A DNA stretch of 13,666 nucleotides from Flavobacterium sp. (GTDB taxonomy: Bacteria; Bacteroidota; Bacteroidia; Flavobacteriales; Flavobacteriaceae). The notes under the pieces are model-generated. The model was given only the letters and a program-made list of their open reading frames with translations, made no database searches and was not told where the DNA came from. Below are positions 5,555 to 12,426 of this stretch, piece after piece. The stretch covers positions 1 through 13,666 of the forward strand of contig JASLED010000100.1 in NCBI GenBank assembly GCA_030151255.1. Reading direction: 5' to 3'. How positions within the stretch are numbered: position 1 is the stretch's first letter; each line of letters starts with the position of its first letter. The position numbers and the translations under genes were made by a program.

Positions 5555-8188
5555 ATGAGCATACCTGCACAATTTGACGCAAAACAAGTAGAGGAAAAGT
5601 GGTATCAGTATTGGATTGATAATAATTTTTTTCATTCAAAACCAGATCACAGAGAACCTTATACGATTGTAATTCCTCCACCAAACGTTACTGGAGTATT
5701 ACATATGGGACATATGTTGAACAATACAATTCAAGATGTTTTAATACGTCGTGCTCGTTTAAAAGGGCTTAACGCTTGTTGGGTACCTGGAACCGACCAC
5801 GCATCTATCGCTACTGAAGCTAAAGTCGTCGCAAAATTGAAAGAGCAGGGTATCAATAAAAACGATTTAACGCGCGAAGAATTTTTAGCACACGCTTGGG
5901 AGTGGAAAGAAGAGTATGGTGGAGTAATCTTAGAACAGCTAAAAAAATTGGGTTGTTCTTGTGATTGGGACCGTACAAAATTCACTATGGATCCAGAATT
6001 ATCGGAGCAAGTAATTAAAACGTTTGTTGATTTATACAACAAAGGATTAATCTATCGTGGATATCGTATGGTAAACTGGGATCCGGAAGCAAAAACTACG
6101 CTATCGGATGAAGAGGTAATCTACGAAGAACGCCAAGGAAAATTATACCATTTAAAATATCAAATTGAAGGAAGCGAAGACTTTTTAGTTATTGCAACTA
6201 CTCGTCCGGAAACAATTTTGGGAGATAGTGCAATTTGTATTCACCCAGACGATGAGCGTTATGCGCATTTGAAAGGGAAAAAAGCAATCGTGCCAATTTG
6301 CAACCGTGTAATTCCAATTATTTTTGACGATTACGTGGATATGGAATTCGGAACAGGATGTTTGAAAGTAACGCCTGCTCACGATGTTAATGATAAAGAT
6401 TTAGGTGAAAGACATAATTTAGAAATCATCGATATCTTTAATGAAGATGCAACATTAAACGAATTAGGAATGCATTATGCAGGAAAAGATCGTTTTGTGG
6501 TGCGCAAAGAAATCGAGGCAGAATTGCAAGCTATCGGTGCTTTAGAGAAAGTGGAAAACCACATTAATAATGTTGGAACTTCTGAACGTACAAAAGCAGT
6601 AATCGAACCAAGACTTTCTGACCAATGGTTCCTGAAAATGGAAGAGTTGGCAAAACCTGCGTTAGATGCTGTATTAGAAACAGAAGACGTAAAACTTTAT
6701 CCTAACCGATACAATAATACCTACAAAAGTTGGTTAGAAAATATTCGCGATTGGAATATTTCTCGTCAATTGTGGTGGGGACACCAAATTCCTGCGTTTT
6801 ATTACGGACCAGGAAAAGAAGATTTTGTTGTAGCAGAAACTAAAGAAAAAGCAGTAGAATTAGCAAAGGTAAAATCGGGGAATGCCAATTTATCTGTAGC
6901 TGATTTAAAACAAGATGAAGATGCTTTAGATACTTGGTTCTCTTCTTGGTTATGGCCAATGGCTGTTTTCAATGGAGTAACACAACCAGATAACGAAGAA
7001 TTCAATTACTATTATCCAACGAATGATTTAGTAACGGGGCCGGATATTTTATTCTTCTGGGTTGCGCGTATGATTATGGCTGGATACGAGTACACAGGTA
7101 AAAAACCGTTTACCAATGTATATTTTACAGGAATTGTAAGAGACAAACAACGCAGAAAAATGTCAAAATCATTAGGAAACTCTCCTGATGCATTAGGATT
7201 AATTGAGAAGTTTGGCGCAGACGGTGTTCGTGTTGGATTGTTGTTATCGGCTTCGGCAGGAAACGATATTTTGTTTGACGAAGAATTGTGTGCACAAGGA
7301 AAAGCTTTTACCAATAAAGTATGGAATGCTTTTAGATTGATTAAAGGATGGGAAGTATCAGAAACTTTACCACAACCAGAATCGGCAAAAGTATCTTTAG
7401 AATGGTACGAAGCAAAATTGCAAAAAACATTAGTAGAAATTGAAGATCATTTCTCTAAATACAGAATTTCTGATGCGTTGATGGCCATTTATAAATTGGT
7501 TTGGGACGATTTCTGTTCTTGGTTCTTAGAAATGATTAAACCAGGATACCAACAACCAATTGATAAAGTAACTTTTGACAAAACAATTGAATTGTTAGAA
7601 GCTAACTTAAAATTGTTACATCCATTTATGCCATTTATGTCAGAAGAAATTTGGCAACACATCAAAGATCGTTCTGCAGAAGAAGCATTAGTAGTTGCTG
7701 CTTGGCCAGAAATGAAAGCGTATGACGAAAACTTAATCAAATCGTTTGATTTTGCAACTGAAGTTATTGCTGGAATTCGTACAATTAGAAAAGATAAAAA
7801 TATTTCGTTCAAAGAAACGATTGATTTAAAAGTAATCAACAACGAAAAATCATCTGTTTATTTTGATAGCATTATTTCAAAATTAGGAAACGTTGTAACG
7901 ATAGAATACGTAACAGAGCAAGTAAGTGGTGCGTTATCTTATCGTGTAAATTCAAACGAATACTTTATTCCAGTAACAGGAAGCGTAAACGTTGAAGAAG
8001 AAATTGCGAAATTAGAAGAGGAATTAAACTATTTAAAAGGATTCTTGCGTTCGGTACAAGGAAAATTGTCGAACGAAAAATTCGTAAATGGTGCTCCTGC
8101 TCAAGTAATTGACAACGAAAGAAAGAAAGAAGCCGATGCATTGGCAAAAATTGCTGCAATTGAACACAGCTTGGCTGGACTAAAATAA
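5555..8188 (+). CDS. valS: valyl-tRNA synthetase
   Basis: Class I aminoacyl-tRNA synthetase that charges tRNA-Val with valine in the cytoplasm. At 877 residues it is full length. Motifs in order: the HIGH box as HMGH at 50-53 within PPPNVTGVLHMGH; the inserted editing domain in roughly residues 190-340 (TTRPETILGD, then GTGCLKVTPAHD); WWGHQIPAFYY in the catalytic core; DTWFSSWLWP and TGPDILFFWVARM; and KMSKS at 535-539. An anticodon-binding helical domain follows, and then a C-terminal coiled coil (about 805-875) rich in Glu, Lys and Leu that is typical of ValRS. Codon use is somewhat less AT-biased than in the neighbours, which fits a highly expressed gene. It is a single-gene unit with its own leader and terminator. 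Confidence 0.98.
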   Translation: MSIPAQFDAKQVEEKWYQYWIDNNFFHSKPDHREPYTIVIPPPNVTGVLHMGHMLNNTIQDVLIRRARLKGLNACWVPGTDHASIATEAKVVAKLKEQGINKNDLTREEFLAHAWEWKEEYGGVILEQLKKLGCSCDWDRTKFTMDPELSEQVIKTFVDLYNKGLIYRGYRMVNWDPEAKTTLSDEEVIYEERQGKLYHLKYQIEGSEDFLVIATTRPETILGDSAICIHPDDERYAHLKGKKAIVPICNRVIPIIFDDYVDMEFGTGCLKVTPAHDVNDKDLGERHNLEIIDIFNEDATLNELGMHYAGKDRFVVRKEIEAELQAIGALEKVENHINNVGTSERTKAVIEPRLSDQWFLKMEELAKPALDAVLETEDVKLYPNRYNNTYKSWLENIRDWNISRQLWWGHQIPAFYYGPGKEDFVVAETKEKAVELAKVKSGNANLSVADLKQDEDALDTWFSSWLWPMAVFNGVTQPDNEEFNYYYPTNDLVTGPDILFFWVARMIMAGYEYTGKKPFTNVYFTGIVRDKQRRKMSKSLGNSPDALGLIEKFGADGVRVGLLLSASAGNDILFDEELCAQGKAFTNKVWNAFRLIKGWEVSETLPQPESAKVSLEWYEAKLQKTLVEIEDHFSKYRISDALMAIYKLVWDDFCSWFLEMIKPGYQQPIDKVTFDKTIELLEANLKLLHPFMPFMSEEIWQHIKDRSAEEALVVAAWPEMKAYDENLIKSFDFATEVIAGIRTIRKDKNISFKETIDLKVINNEKSSVYFDSIISKLGNVVTIEYVTEQVSGALSYRVNSNEYFIPVTGSVNVEEEIAKLEEELNYLKGFLRSVQGKLSNEKFVNGAPAQVIDNERKKEADALAKIAAIEHSLAGLK

Positions 8189-8202
8189 CAGTAAAATGAT
8201 AG

Positions 8203-8238
8203 AAAAAACCTCTAAGTAAATAGCTTAGAGGTTTTTTT
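8203..8238 (+). terminator. intrinsic terminator of valS
   Basis: CCTCTAAG (8209-8216) pairs with CTTAGAGG (8224-8231) around a 7-base loop. The stem is extended by A6/T6 on the flanks and ends in seven T (8232-8238). It lies 15 bases after the valS stop. The A-rich left flank could also allow weak function on the other strand. Confidence 0.9.
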
Positions 8239-8258
8239 ATGGAATAAATATGCAAGTA

Positions 8259-8289
8259 TTGCTGAATTAGTAATTGCAACTTATCTTCG
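8259..8289 (+). promoter_or_regulatory. candidate promoter for the TatD-like/tcdA pair
   Basis: TTG (8259-8261), a 20-base spacer and TATCTTCG (8282-8289), seven of eight against TAnnTTTG. Transcription would begin within a few bases of the ATG at 8295, giving a leaderless or nearly leaderless mRNA. Confidence 0.45.
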
Positions 8290-8294
8290 TAAGT

Positions 8295-8930
8295 ATGAAA
8301 ATTAATCTTCACACCCATCAGGCTGCCGCTTCCATTGAAGGAATTGAAATAGTTAATCAATATCCTACCGATACTTTTGCTACATTTTCTCATTTTTCTA
8401 TGGGAATTCATCCTTGGTATATACAAGAAGAAAAGGTTGAGCAAGAATTGCGACTAATAGAAAAAGCATTGCAAAACCCAAGTTGTATAGCTATTGGCGA
8501 ATGCGGATTGGATAAAAAGATTGATGTGCCGATGAATGTACAAATTCACGTGCTAAAGAAACAATTACTTCTTGCAGAAAAATATAAAAAAGCTGTAATT
8601 TTGCACGTCGTTTCTGCTTATCAAGAAATCATCGCGATAAAGAAAGAACTAAAAGTAAAAGTGCCATTTGTAATTCACGGTTTTCATAAGAAACAACAAG
8701 TAGCCGAGAGTTTGTGGAACAATGGATTCTATTTGTCTTTTGGAAAAGCACTTTTGAAAAGCGAAAGCTTGCAAAATGTTTTAAAAAACGCTCCGTTAGA
8801 TAAAGTGTTTTTAGAAACGGATGGAGCAGCAGATTGCACGATAGAAGAAATTTACGCAAAAGCAGCAACGATAGTACCTTCGATAGAAAAACAAATCGAA
8901 GAAAATTATAAAAATGTATTTATTAAATAA
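8295..8930 (+). CDS. TatD-family metal-dependent hydrolase
   Basis: The 211-residue product is a small TIM-barrel amidohydrolase of the TatD type, a family with metal-dependent DNase activity in its studied members. Ligand motifs are in place: LHTH (His6, His8), GECGLD (Glu69), ILHVV (His104), VIHGF (His128) and LETDG (Asp176). It is shorter than E. coli TatD (about 260), as is common for this Bacteroidota subgroup. I chose the ATG at 8295 over a TTG 21 bases upstream, because MKINLHTH is the normal family start and the predicted promoter overlaps the longer form. tcdA starts nine bases after the stop, so the two form an operon. The true substrate is unknown. Confidence 0.88.
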   Translation: MKINLHTHQAAASIEGIEIVNQYPTDTFATFSHFSMGIHPWYIQEEKVEQELRLIEKALQNPSCIAIGECGLDKKIDVPMNVQIHVLKKQLLLAEKYKKAVILHVVSAYQEIIAIKKELKVKVPFVIHGFHKKQQVAESLWNNGFYLSFGKALLKSESLQNVLKNAPLDKVFLETDGAADCTIEEIYAKAATIVPSIEKQIEENYKNVFIK

Positions 8931-8934
8931 GGAG
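8929..8934 (+). promoter_or_regulatory. Shine-Dalgarno sequence of tcdA
   Basis: AAGGAG overlaps the last two bases of the TatD-like stop codon and ends five bases before the tcdA ATG. A good Shine-Dalgarno match is unusual for this phylum and unlike the other starts in this window. It may support coupled translation of the pair. Confidence 0.5.
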
Positions 8935-8939
8935 AATTA

Positions 8940-9671
8940 ATGGCAATTTGGCAAGAAAGAGCAGAATTACTTTTTAAAGAAGAAGGATTGCAAAAATTAA
9001 AAAACGCAAAAGTTTTAGTTGTTGGTTTAGGTGGAGTAGGATCTTTTGCAGCAGAATTTCTGGCAAGAGCAGGAGTAGGAAATATGACAATTGTTGATGG
9101 AGATACGGTAGATATTACCAATATCAACAGACAATTACCTGCTTTGCATTCCACAGTTGGTCAGCCAAAAGTACATCTTGTTGGTGATCGTTTGATGGAT
9201 ATTAATCCAGAATTAAATCTAATTCGCGTTCAAGAATTTCTTTCACCAGAGCGTGCGTTAGAAATTGTTACATCTGATTTTGATTATGTTTTAGATTGTA
9301 TCGATAGTATTACGCCAAAAATTAATTTAATCTTAGCCGCAAAACGAAAAAGAATTAAAGTAATTAGCGCAATGGGAGCTGGAGGGAAAATGATGGCTAG
9401 CAAAATTGTGGTAAAAGATATTAGTAAAACAGATGTTTGTCCGTTGGCAAAACAAATTAGAAAAAGATTAAAAAAAGAAGGGATTTCTTCAGGAGTAAAA
9501 GCTATTTTTTCTACTGAAAAACCAGATGAAAGTAGCCTAAAAATGACAGATGGAACTAATTTTAAAAAATCTTTCTTTGGTACAAATAGTTGGATGCCTG
9601 CATTATTTGGTTTACACGCAGCAGAAAATGTGATTCGATATATTTTATCAACATCAAACGAAACAAAATAA
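8940..9671 (+). CDS. tcdA: tRNA threonylcarbamoyladenosine dehydratase
   Basis: E1-like enzyme that uses ATP to cyclise N6-threonylcarbamoyladenosine (t6A) at position 37 of ANN-reading tRNAs to the cyclic form ct6A. The 243-residue product has the ThiF/MoeB-type Rossmann nucleotide site GLGGVGS (29-35). It continues with the VDGDTVDITNINRQ block (Asp53, Asp55, Asn61, Asn63, Arg64, Gln65), Lys77, and DCIDS (Asp119, Asp122). The family-typical AMGAGGK segment and a C-terminal SWMPALFGLHAAE stretch follow. It lacks the rhodanese or MPN domains of other E1-like families, which supports TcdA over ThiF or MoeB. It follows a TatD-type gene by nine bases and is followed by a terminator, so the pair is an isolated operon. 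Confidence 0.92.
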   Translation: MAIWQERAELLFKEEGLQKLKNAKVLVVGLGGVGSFAAEFLARAGVGNMTIVDGDTVDITNINRQLPALHSTVGQPKVHLVGDRLMDINPELNLIRVQEFLSPERALEIVTSDFDYVLDCIDSITPKINLILAAKRKRIKVISAMGAGGKMMASKIVVKDISKTDVCPLAKQIRKRLKKEGISSGVKAIFSTEKPDESSLKMTDGTNFKKSFFGTNSWMPALFGLHAAENVIRYILSTSNETK

Positions 9672-9676
9672 ATACT

Positions 9677-9709
9677 AAGAGCTGACTTATTTGTGTTGGC
9701 TCTTTTTTT
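9677..9709 (+). terminator. intrinsic terminator of the TatD-like/tcdA operon
   Basis: AAGAGCTGAC (9677-9686) pairs with GTTGGCTCTT (9695-9704), a 10-bp stem with two G-U pairs and an 8-base loop. It runs into a seven-T tract (9703-9709), six bases after the tcdA stop. Confidence 0.75.
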
Positions 9710-9716
9710 ATATTTG
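9690..9716 (+). promoter_or_regulatory. candidate xerD promoter overlapping the upstream terminator
   Basis: TATATTTG (9709-9716) matches TAnnTTTG fully and lies 22 bases before the xerD ATG. TTTG at 9690-9693 is the nearest -33 candidate, with a 15-base spacer that is slightly short of the usual 17-23. The T-tract of the terminator forms the spacer and the first base of the -7 element. Confidence 0.35.
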
Positions 9717-9737
9717 AAAAAACTGAAATTACTATTT

Positions 9738-10649
9738 ATGCAAAAGCTTATACAATCTTATGTTCATTATTTAAAACTCGAAAGAGGTTTGGCAAAAAAC
9801 TCTATCATAAATTATGAATTAGATATTATAAAATTTGCTCTATTTCTTGGCGAAGATGAACGTTATACGCATCCAAAAAATATTACTAAAGAGGAGGTAA
9901 ATGAATTTGTATATCAATTATCATCTTTTTTAGCTCCTTCAACACAAGCGCGAATAATTTCTGCTTTGAAGAGTTTTTTTTCCTTTTTATTATTAGAAGG
10001 ATTGATAGAAAAATCGCCAGCAGATTTGTTAGAAGTTCCAAAATTAGGTTTAAAATTACCTGAAGTTTTAGCGCCAGAAGAAATAGAATTAATGATAAAC
10101 TCAATTGATGTAAGCACAAATGAGGGCTACAGAAATAAAGTTATGATTGAACTTTTGTTTGCCTGTGGCTTACGGGTGAGCGAATTGGTAAATCTTCGTA
10201 TTAGTGATTTGTTTTTTGAAGAAGGACTTATACGCATTATCGGAAAAGGAAAAAAATATAGATTTGTTCCAATTGATACAGATACCATTTCGTACATTAC
10301 AACTTATGTTTCGTCAATAAGAACACAACTTTCTATAAAAAAAGAAGACGTAGATATTGTTTTCTTAAATAGAAGAGGAGGAAAGCTTACGCGAGCAATG
10401 ATTTTTACAATTGTAAAAAATATTTCCAAACAAATAGGAATACAAAAAAATGTAAGTCCGCATAGTTTTAGGCACTCATTTGCAACAAGTTTGCTCGAAA
10501 ATGGCGCAGATATTCGCATGATTCAAATTATGTTAGGACATGAATCTATTTTAACCACTGAAATTTATACACATATAAGCAGAGAGAAACTGAAAATTGT
10601 TGTTGATAAATATCATCCTAGAAGTCAAAAAAGGATAAATTCAGATTGA
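9738..10649 (+). CDS. xerD: site-specific tyrosine recombinase XerD-type (chromosome dimer resolution)
   Basis: The 303-residue tyrosine recombinase has an N-terminal SAM-like core-binding domain (about 1-95) and a catalytic domain (about 105-290). All catalytic residues are visible: Arg146 in GLRVSEL, Lys170 in GKGKK, His242 and Arg245 in SPHSFRHSFAT, His268 in LGHES, and the nucleophile Tyr277 in EIYTH. It acts at dif to resolve chromosome dimers, and Flavobacteria usually carry one such housekeeping enzyme. I chose ATG 9738 over an in-frame GTG at 9693, because MQKLIQSYVHYL is the normal family start and the longer form would begin inside the terminator loop. The length and the housekeeping neighbours argue against a phage or transposon integrase. 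XerC-type naming cannot be excluded. No terminator is obvious after the stop. Confidence 0.92.
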   Translation: MQKLIQSYVHYLKLERGLAKNSIINYELDIIKFALFLGEDERYTHPKNITKEEVNEFVYQLSSFLAPSTQARIISALKSFFSFLLLEGLIEKSPADLLEVPKLGLKLPEVLAPEEIELMINSIDVSTNEGYRNKVMIELLFACGLRVSELVNLRISDLFFEEGLIRIIGKGKKYRFVPIDTDTISYITTYVSSIRTQLSIKKEDVDIVFLNRRGGKLTRAMIFTIVKNISKQIGIQKNVSPHSFRHSFATSLLENGADIRMIQIMLGHESILTTEIYTHISREKLKIVVDKYHPRSQKRINSD

Positions 10650-10704
10650 AAATCATAGTTTTATATACCGAAAGAATAAAAAATTAAGAATATTTGATTA
10701 TTTG

Positions 10705-10734
10705 TTGTTTGTAAGAGAAAAAATTTTATCTTTA
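10705..10734 (+). promoter_or_regulatory. candidate promoter for the SUKH-like gene
   Basis: TTG (10705-10707), a 19-base spacer and TATCTTTA (10727-10734), seven of eight against TAnnTTTG. The leader to the ATG at 10836 would be about 95 nt and holds the palindrome at 10750-10770. Confidence 0.5.
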
Positions 10735-10749
10735 TTCTATCAAAATTTA

Positions 10750-10770
10750 GTATTGAAAAGTATTCAATAC
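10750..10770 (+). repeat. 21-base palindrome just downstream of the promoter
   Basis: GTATTGAA (10750-10757) and TTCAATAC (10763-10770) are perfect complements around a 5-base centre. The centre of symmetry is about 20 bases past the predicted transcription start. Position and symmetry fit an operator for a dimeric repressor. A leader-RNA hairpin is also possible, but no T-tract follows, so it is not a terminator. Confidence 0.45.
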
Positions 10771-10835
10771 ACAGAGAAATAATTTAAACAAAACACAAAA
10801 AGAGCCTAATTTCAAGGCAAAAATGAACAGTACCA

Positions 10836-11414
10836 ATGGTAAAACAAGAATTTACTGCATTATTTAAAGGACACACTATTCCTAAAGAGTTAAAAAGCTT
10901 AGTAGAGCTTCAATTGTCAGAAAGCATACCTTCTTATTATTCAAATGCTATCTATTTAACATCAGATGAAACTTCATTAATCGAAAATATTTCGGTACAA
11001 GAAGAATTTGTAAAATCGTTTATTCCGTTTGCTGAAGCAAATAGTACCGGAAGTATTTATGCATTTTGGATCAACAATAAAGAAAATGTTGATTTAACAA
11101 ATTCACCAATTGTTGTTTTTGGAGACGAAGGTGGGGTCTTTATTGTAACTAAAAATATAAAAGAGTTATTGCAAATTGCTGCTTACGATGTTGAACCTTT
11201 AGTATTTGAAGAAGAATTTTATTTTCAAGACAAAGAAGCATTGGAAGAAGATGGAGAATTTGACGCAACAGAGTTTAATTCTGAATATTTAGAGTGGTTG
11301 AGAAACGATGCTAAATTAAAACCAATTTTAACAATTGATGATATTGATGCAATTGTAGAAGTTGCTCAAACTACTTATCAAGCAGATTTAGAAGATTTTT
11401 TAAGTAAATTTTAG
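10836..11414 (+). CDS. SUKH-like (SMI1/KNR4-type) protein
   Basis: The 192-residue soluble, acidic protein has no signal peptide or membrane helix. The middle region, residues 72-117, reads GSIYAFW, a variable acidic stretch, SPIVVFGDEGG, then IKELLQIAAY. This is the layout of SMI1/KNR4 (SUKH superfamily) proteins: a small-residue/YAxW strand, P-V-V-x-x-G-x-E-G, then an amphipathic helix ending in L-L-x-L-x-A-Y. SUKH proteins are often immunity proteins to polymorphic toxins but also occur as stand-alone cellular proteins. No toxin gene is adjacent, so the role is unknown. ATG 10836 is the first start after an in-frame TGA at 10824. An unrelated 14-codon reading frame from ATG 10823 overlaps it. 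It is followed after 43 bases by the CD225-like gene with no terminator between. Confidence 0.65.
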   Translation: MVKQEFTALFKGHTIPKELKSLVELQLSESIPSYYSNAIYLTSDETSLIENISVQEEFVKSFIPFAEANSTGSIYAFWINNKENVDLTNSPIVVFGDEGGVFIVTKNIKELLQIAAYDVEPLVFEEEFYFQDKEALEEDGEFDATEFNSEYLEWLRNDAKLKPILTIDDIDAIVEVAQTTYQADLEDFLSKF

Positions 11415-11457
11415 ATTTAGTTGAAAAACCTGTATATTGTGTTAAAATTTTTAAGAG

Positions 11458-11829
11458 ATGGAAAATAATAATTTTGGATTTCAAGAAACGAAATTCAGCG
11501 AAGTAATGCCACCAAAGCCAAATAATTACATGGCGCTATCTATTATTGCAACAATACTTGGATTGTGCTACTGTGTTGGACTGATTGGCGGAATTGTAGC
11601 TATTGTAATGTCGTCGCAGTCTTCAAGTAAATATAATAGAGGAGATTATGAAGGAGCAGTAAAAGCTGCTAAAGTTGCAAAAATTATAGGACTAATTGTA
11701 TTAGTGTTTTTTGTAATTCAAATAATTAATCTTCTTTACAATGTATATAGTATGGGAGGATGGGATGCTTATATATTAGAAATTAAGGAAGGTTTTGAAC
11801 AAGGTTTCGAGGCAGGACAAAATATGTAA
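11458..11829 (+). CDS. CD225/dispanin-like (CCC-motif type) small membrane protein
   Basis: The 123-residue product has a short polar, Pro-containing N terminus (PPKPNNY at 18-24) and a first hydrophobic helix (about 25-51) with Cys37 and Cys39. A loop with YNRGDYEGAVKAAKVAK (59-75) comes next, then a second helix (about 76-94) and a charged C-terminal tail. A hydrophobic segment ending in AIVxxS, a loop with G-D-Y-x-x-A, and a second helix is the layout of CD225/dispanin proteins and of the related bacterial membrane family with a cysteine motif. The molecular role in bacteria is not known. It is eight bases upstream of the DUF2752 gene, which suggests that the two membrane proteins are made together. 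Confidence 0.75.
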   Translation: MENNNFGFQETKFSEVMPPKPNNYMALSIIATILGLCYCVGLIGGIVAIVMSSQSSSKYNRGDYEGAVKAAKVAKIIGLIVLVFFVIQIINLLYNVYSMGGWDAYILEIKEGFEQGFEAGQNM

Positions 11830-11837
11830 TCCTTAAG

Positions 11838-12209
11838 TTGAAAATTCTAATTCGTTTATTTAGCTATTTTCTTTTACCCTTAATAGTTTTGCGGAGCTTA
11901 TGGTTTTTATTTCAAGATGTAAAAATAATGGTTCCTTGTTCTATTAAAAAATGGACAAGTTTAGAATGTCCAGGATGTGGGGGACAGAGAGCTGTTTATG
12001 CAATATTAAAAGGAGGGTTTAGAGAAGCGTTTTTTTATAATCAATTAATTTATTTTTATTTAATAGTTATTGGTTATTTATATGTTTTTTTTGTTGAAAA
12101 ATATATAGTTAGAGACCAAAAATTTGAAAATAAGATCATTTTGCCTAATAAATTTGCTTATCTTTTTTTAGCAGTTATTATAATATTTATGATAATTAGA
12201 AATATTTAA
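11838..12209 (+). CDS. DUF2752 membrane protein
   Basis: The 123-residue product has three hydrophobic helices (about 8-25, 68-87 and 105-121). Between the first two it has the DUF2752 signature: PC (Cys34), a short segment, then CPGCGGQRA (Cys44, Cys47) and a following YNQ with Asn68. The three cysteines might bind metal or form a disulfide, but no function is established for the family. The start is TTG at 11838, because no ATG or GTG is available in frame before the first helix. TTG-AAA-ATT then gives the usual short basic N terminus. It follows the CD225-like gene by eight bases and ends in a terminator, so it closes the unit begun at 11458 or 10836. Confidence 0.85.
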   Translation: MKILIRLFSYFLLPLIVLRSLWFLFQDVKIMVPCSIKKWTSLECPGCGGQRAVYAILKGGFREAFFYNQLIYFYLIVIGYLYVFFVEKYIVRDQKFENKIILPNKFAYLFLAVIIIFMIIRNI

Positions 12210-12239
12210 AAAAAAGTCACTTAACAAAGTGACTTTTTT
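12210..12239 (+). terminator. intrinsic terminator after the DUF2752 gene
   Basis: AAAAAAGTCACTT (12210-12222) pairs perfectly with AAGTGACTTTTTT (12227-12239) around a 4-base loop. It begins directly after the stop codon. Confidence 0.9.
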
Positions 12240-12295
12240 CTGTTTTATGTATTTTTTGTATCAATTGTTTAACTTTTGTTTTCTTTTTAGAATTA

Positions 12296-12328
12296 TTTGA
12301 TATTAGTTTTTTATAGATTGAATATTTG
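12296..12328 (+). promoter_or_regulatory. candidate promoter for the S8 protease gene
   Basis: TTTG (12296-12299), a 21-base spacer and AATATTTG (12321-12328), seven of eight against TAnnTTTG. The leader would be about 95 nt. The rest of the 187-base gap is very AT-rich and I see no other feature in it. Confidence 0.3.
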
Positions 12329-12426
12329 TTTATAGAAATTTTTAGTTAAAATTAGTTTCTGCTTTATAAAATTCACTACTTTCACTCCTCTAAAAAAATA
12401 GACACTATTAAAAACCGCATTGAACA

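Noticed and set aside
5731..7842. Several minus-strand reading frames of 65-117 codons inside valS.
   Set aside because: They lie wholly within valS, lack their own signals, and follow from valS codon bias.
8274..8294. TTG start seven codons upstream of the TatD-like ATG.
   Set aside because: Family members start at MKINLHTH-like sequence, and the -7 element overlaps the extension.
7965..8444. 159-residue minus-strand reading frame across the end of valS and the start of the TatD-like gene.
   Set aside because: It overlaps two well-supported genes and a terminator, and has no recognisable family. It is a shadow of the opposite-strand coding sequence.
9738..10649. Tyrosine recombinase considered as a phage or transposon integrase marking a mobile element.
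   Set aside because: Length, N-terminal domain and housekeeping neighbours fit XerD. No attachment repeats, tRNA gene, phage or transposon genes are nearby.
10823..10867. 14-codon frame starting at ATG 10823 ahead of and overlapping the SUKH-like gene.
   Set aside because: It is short and shows no sign of selection; an upstream-ORF control role cannot be supported.
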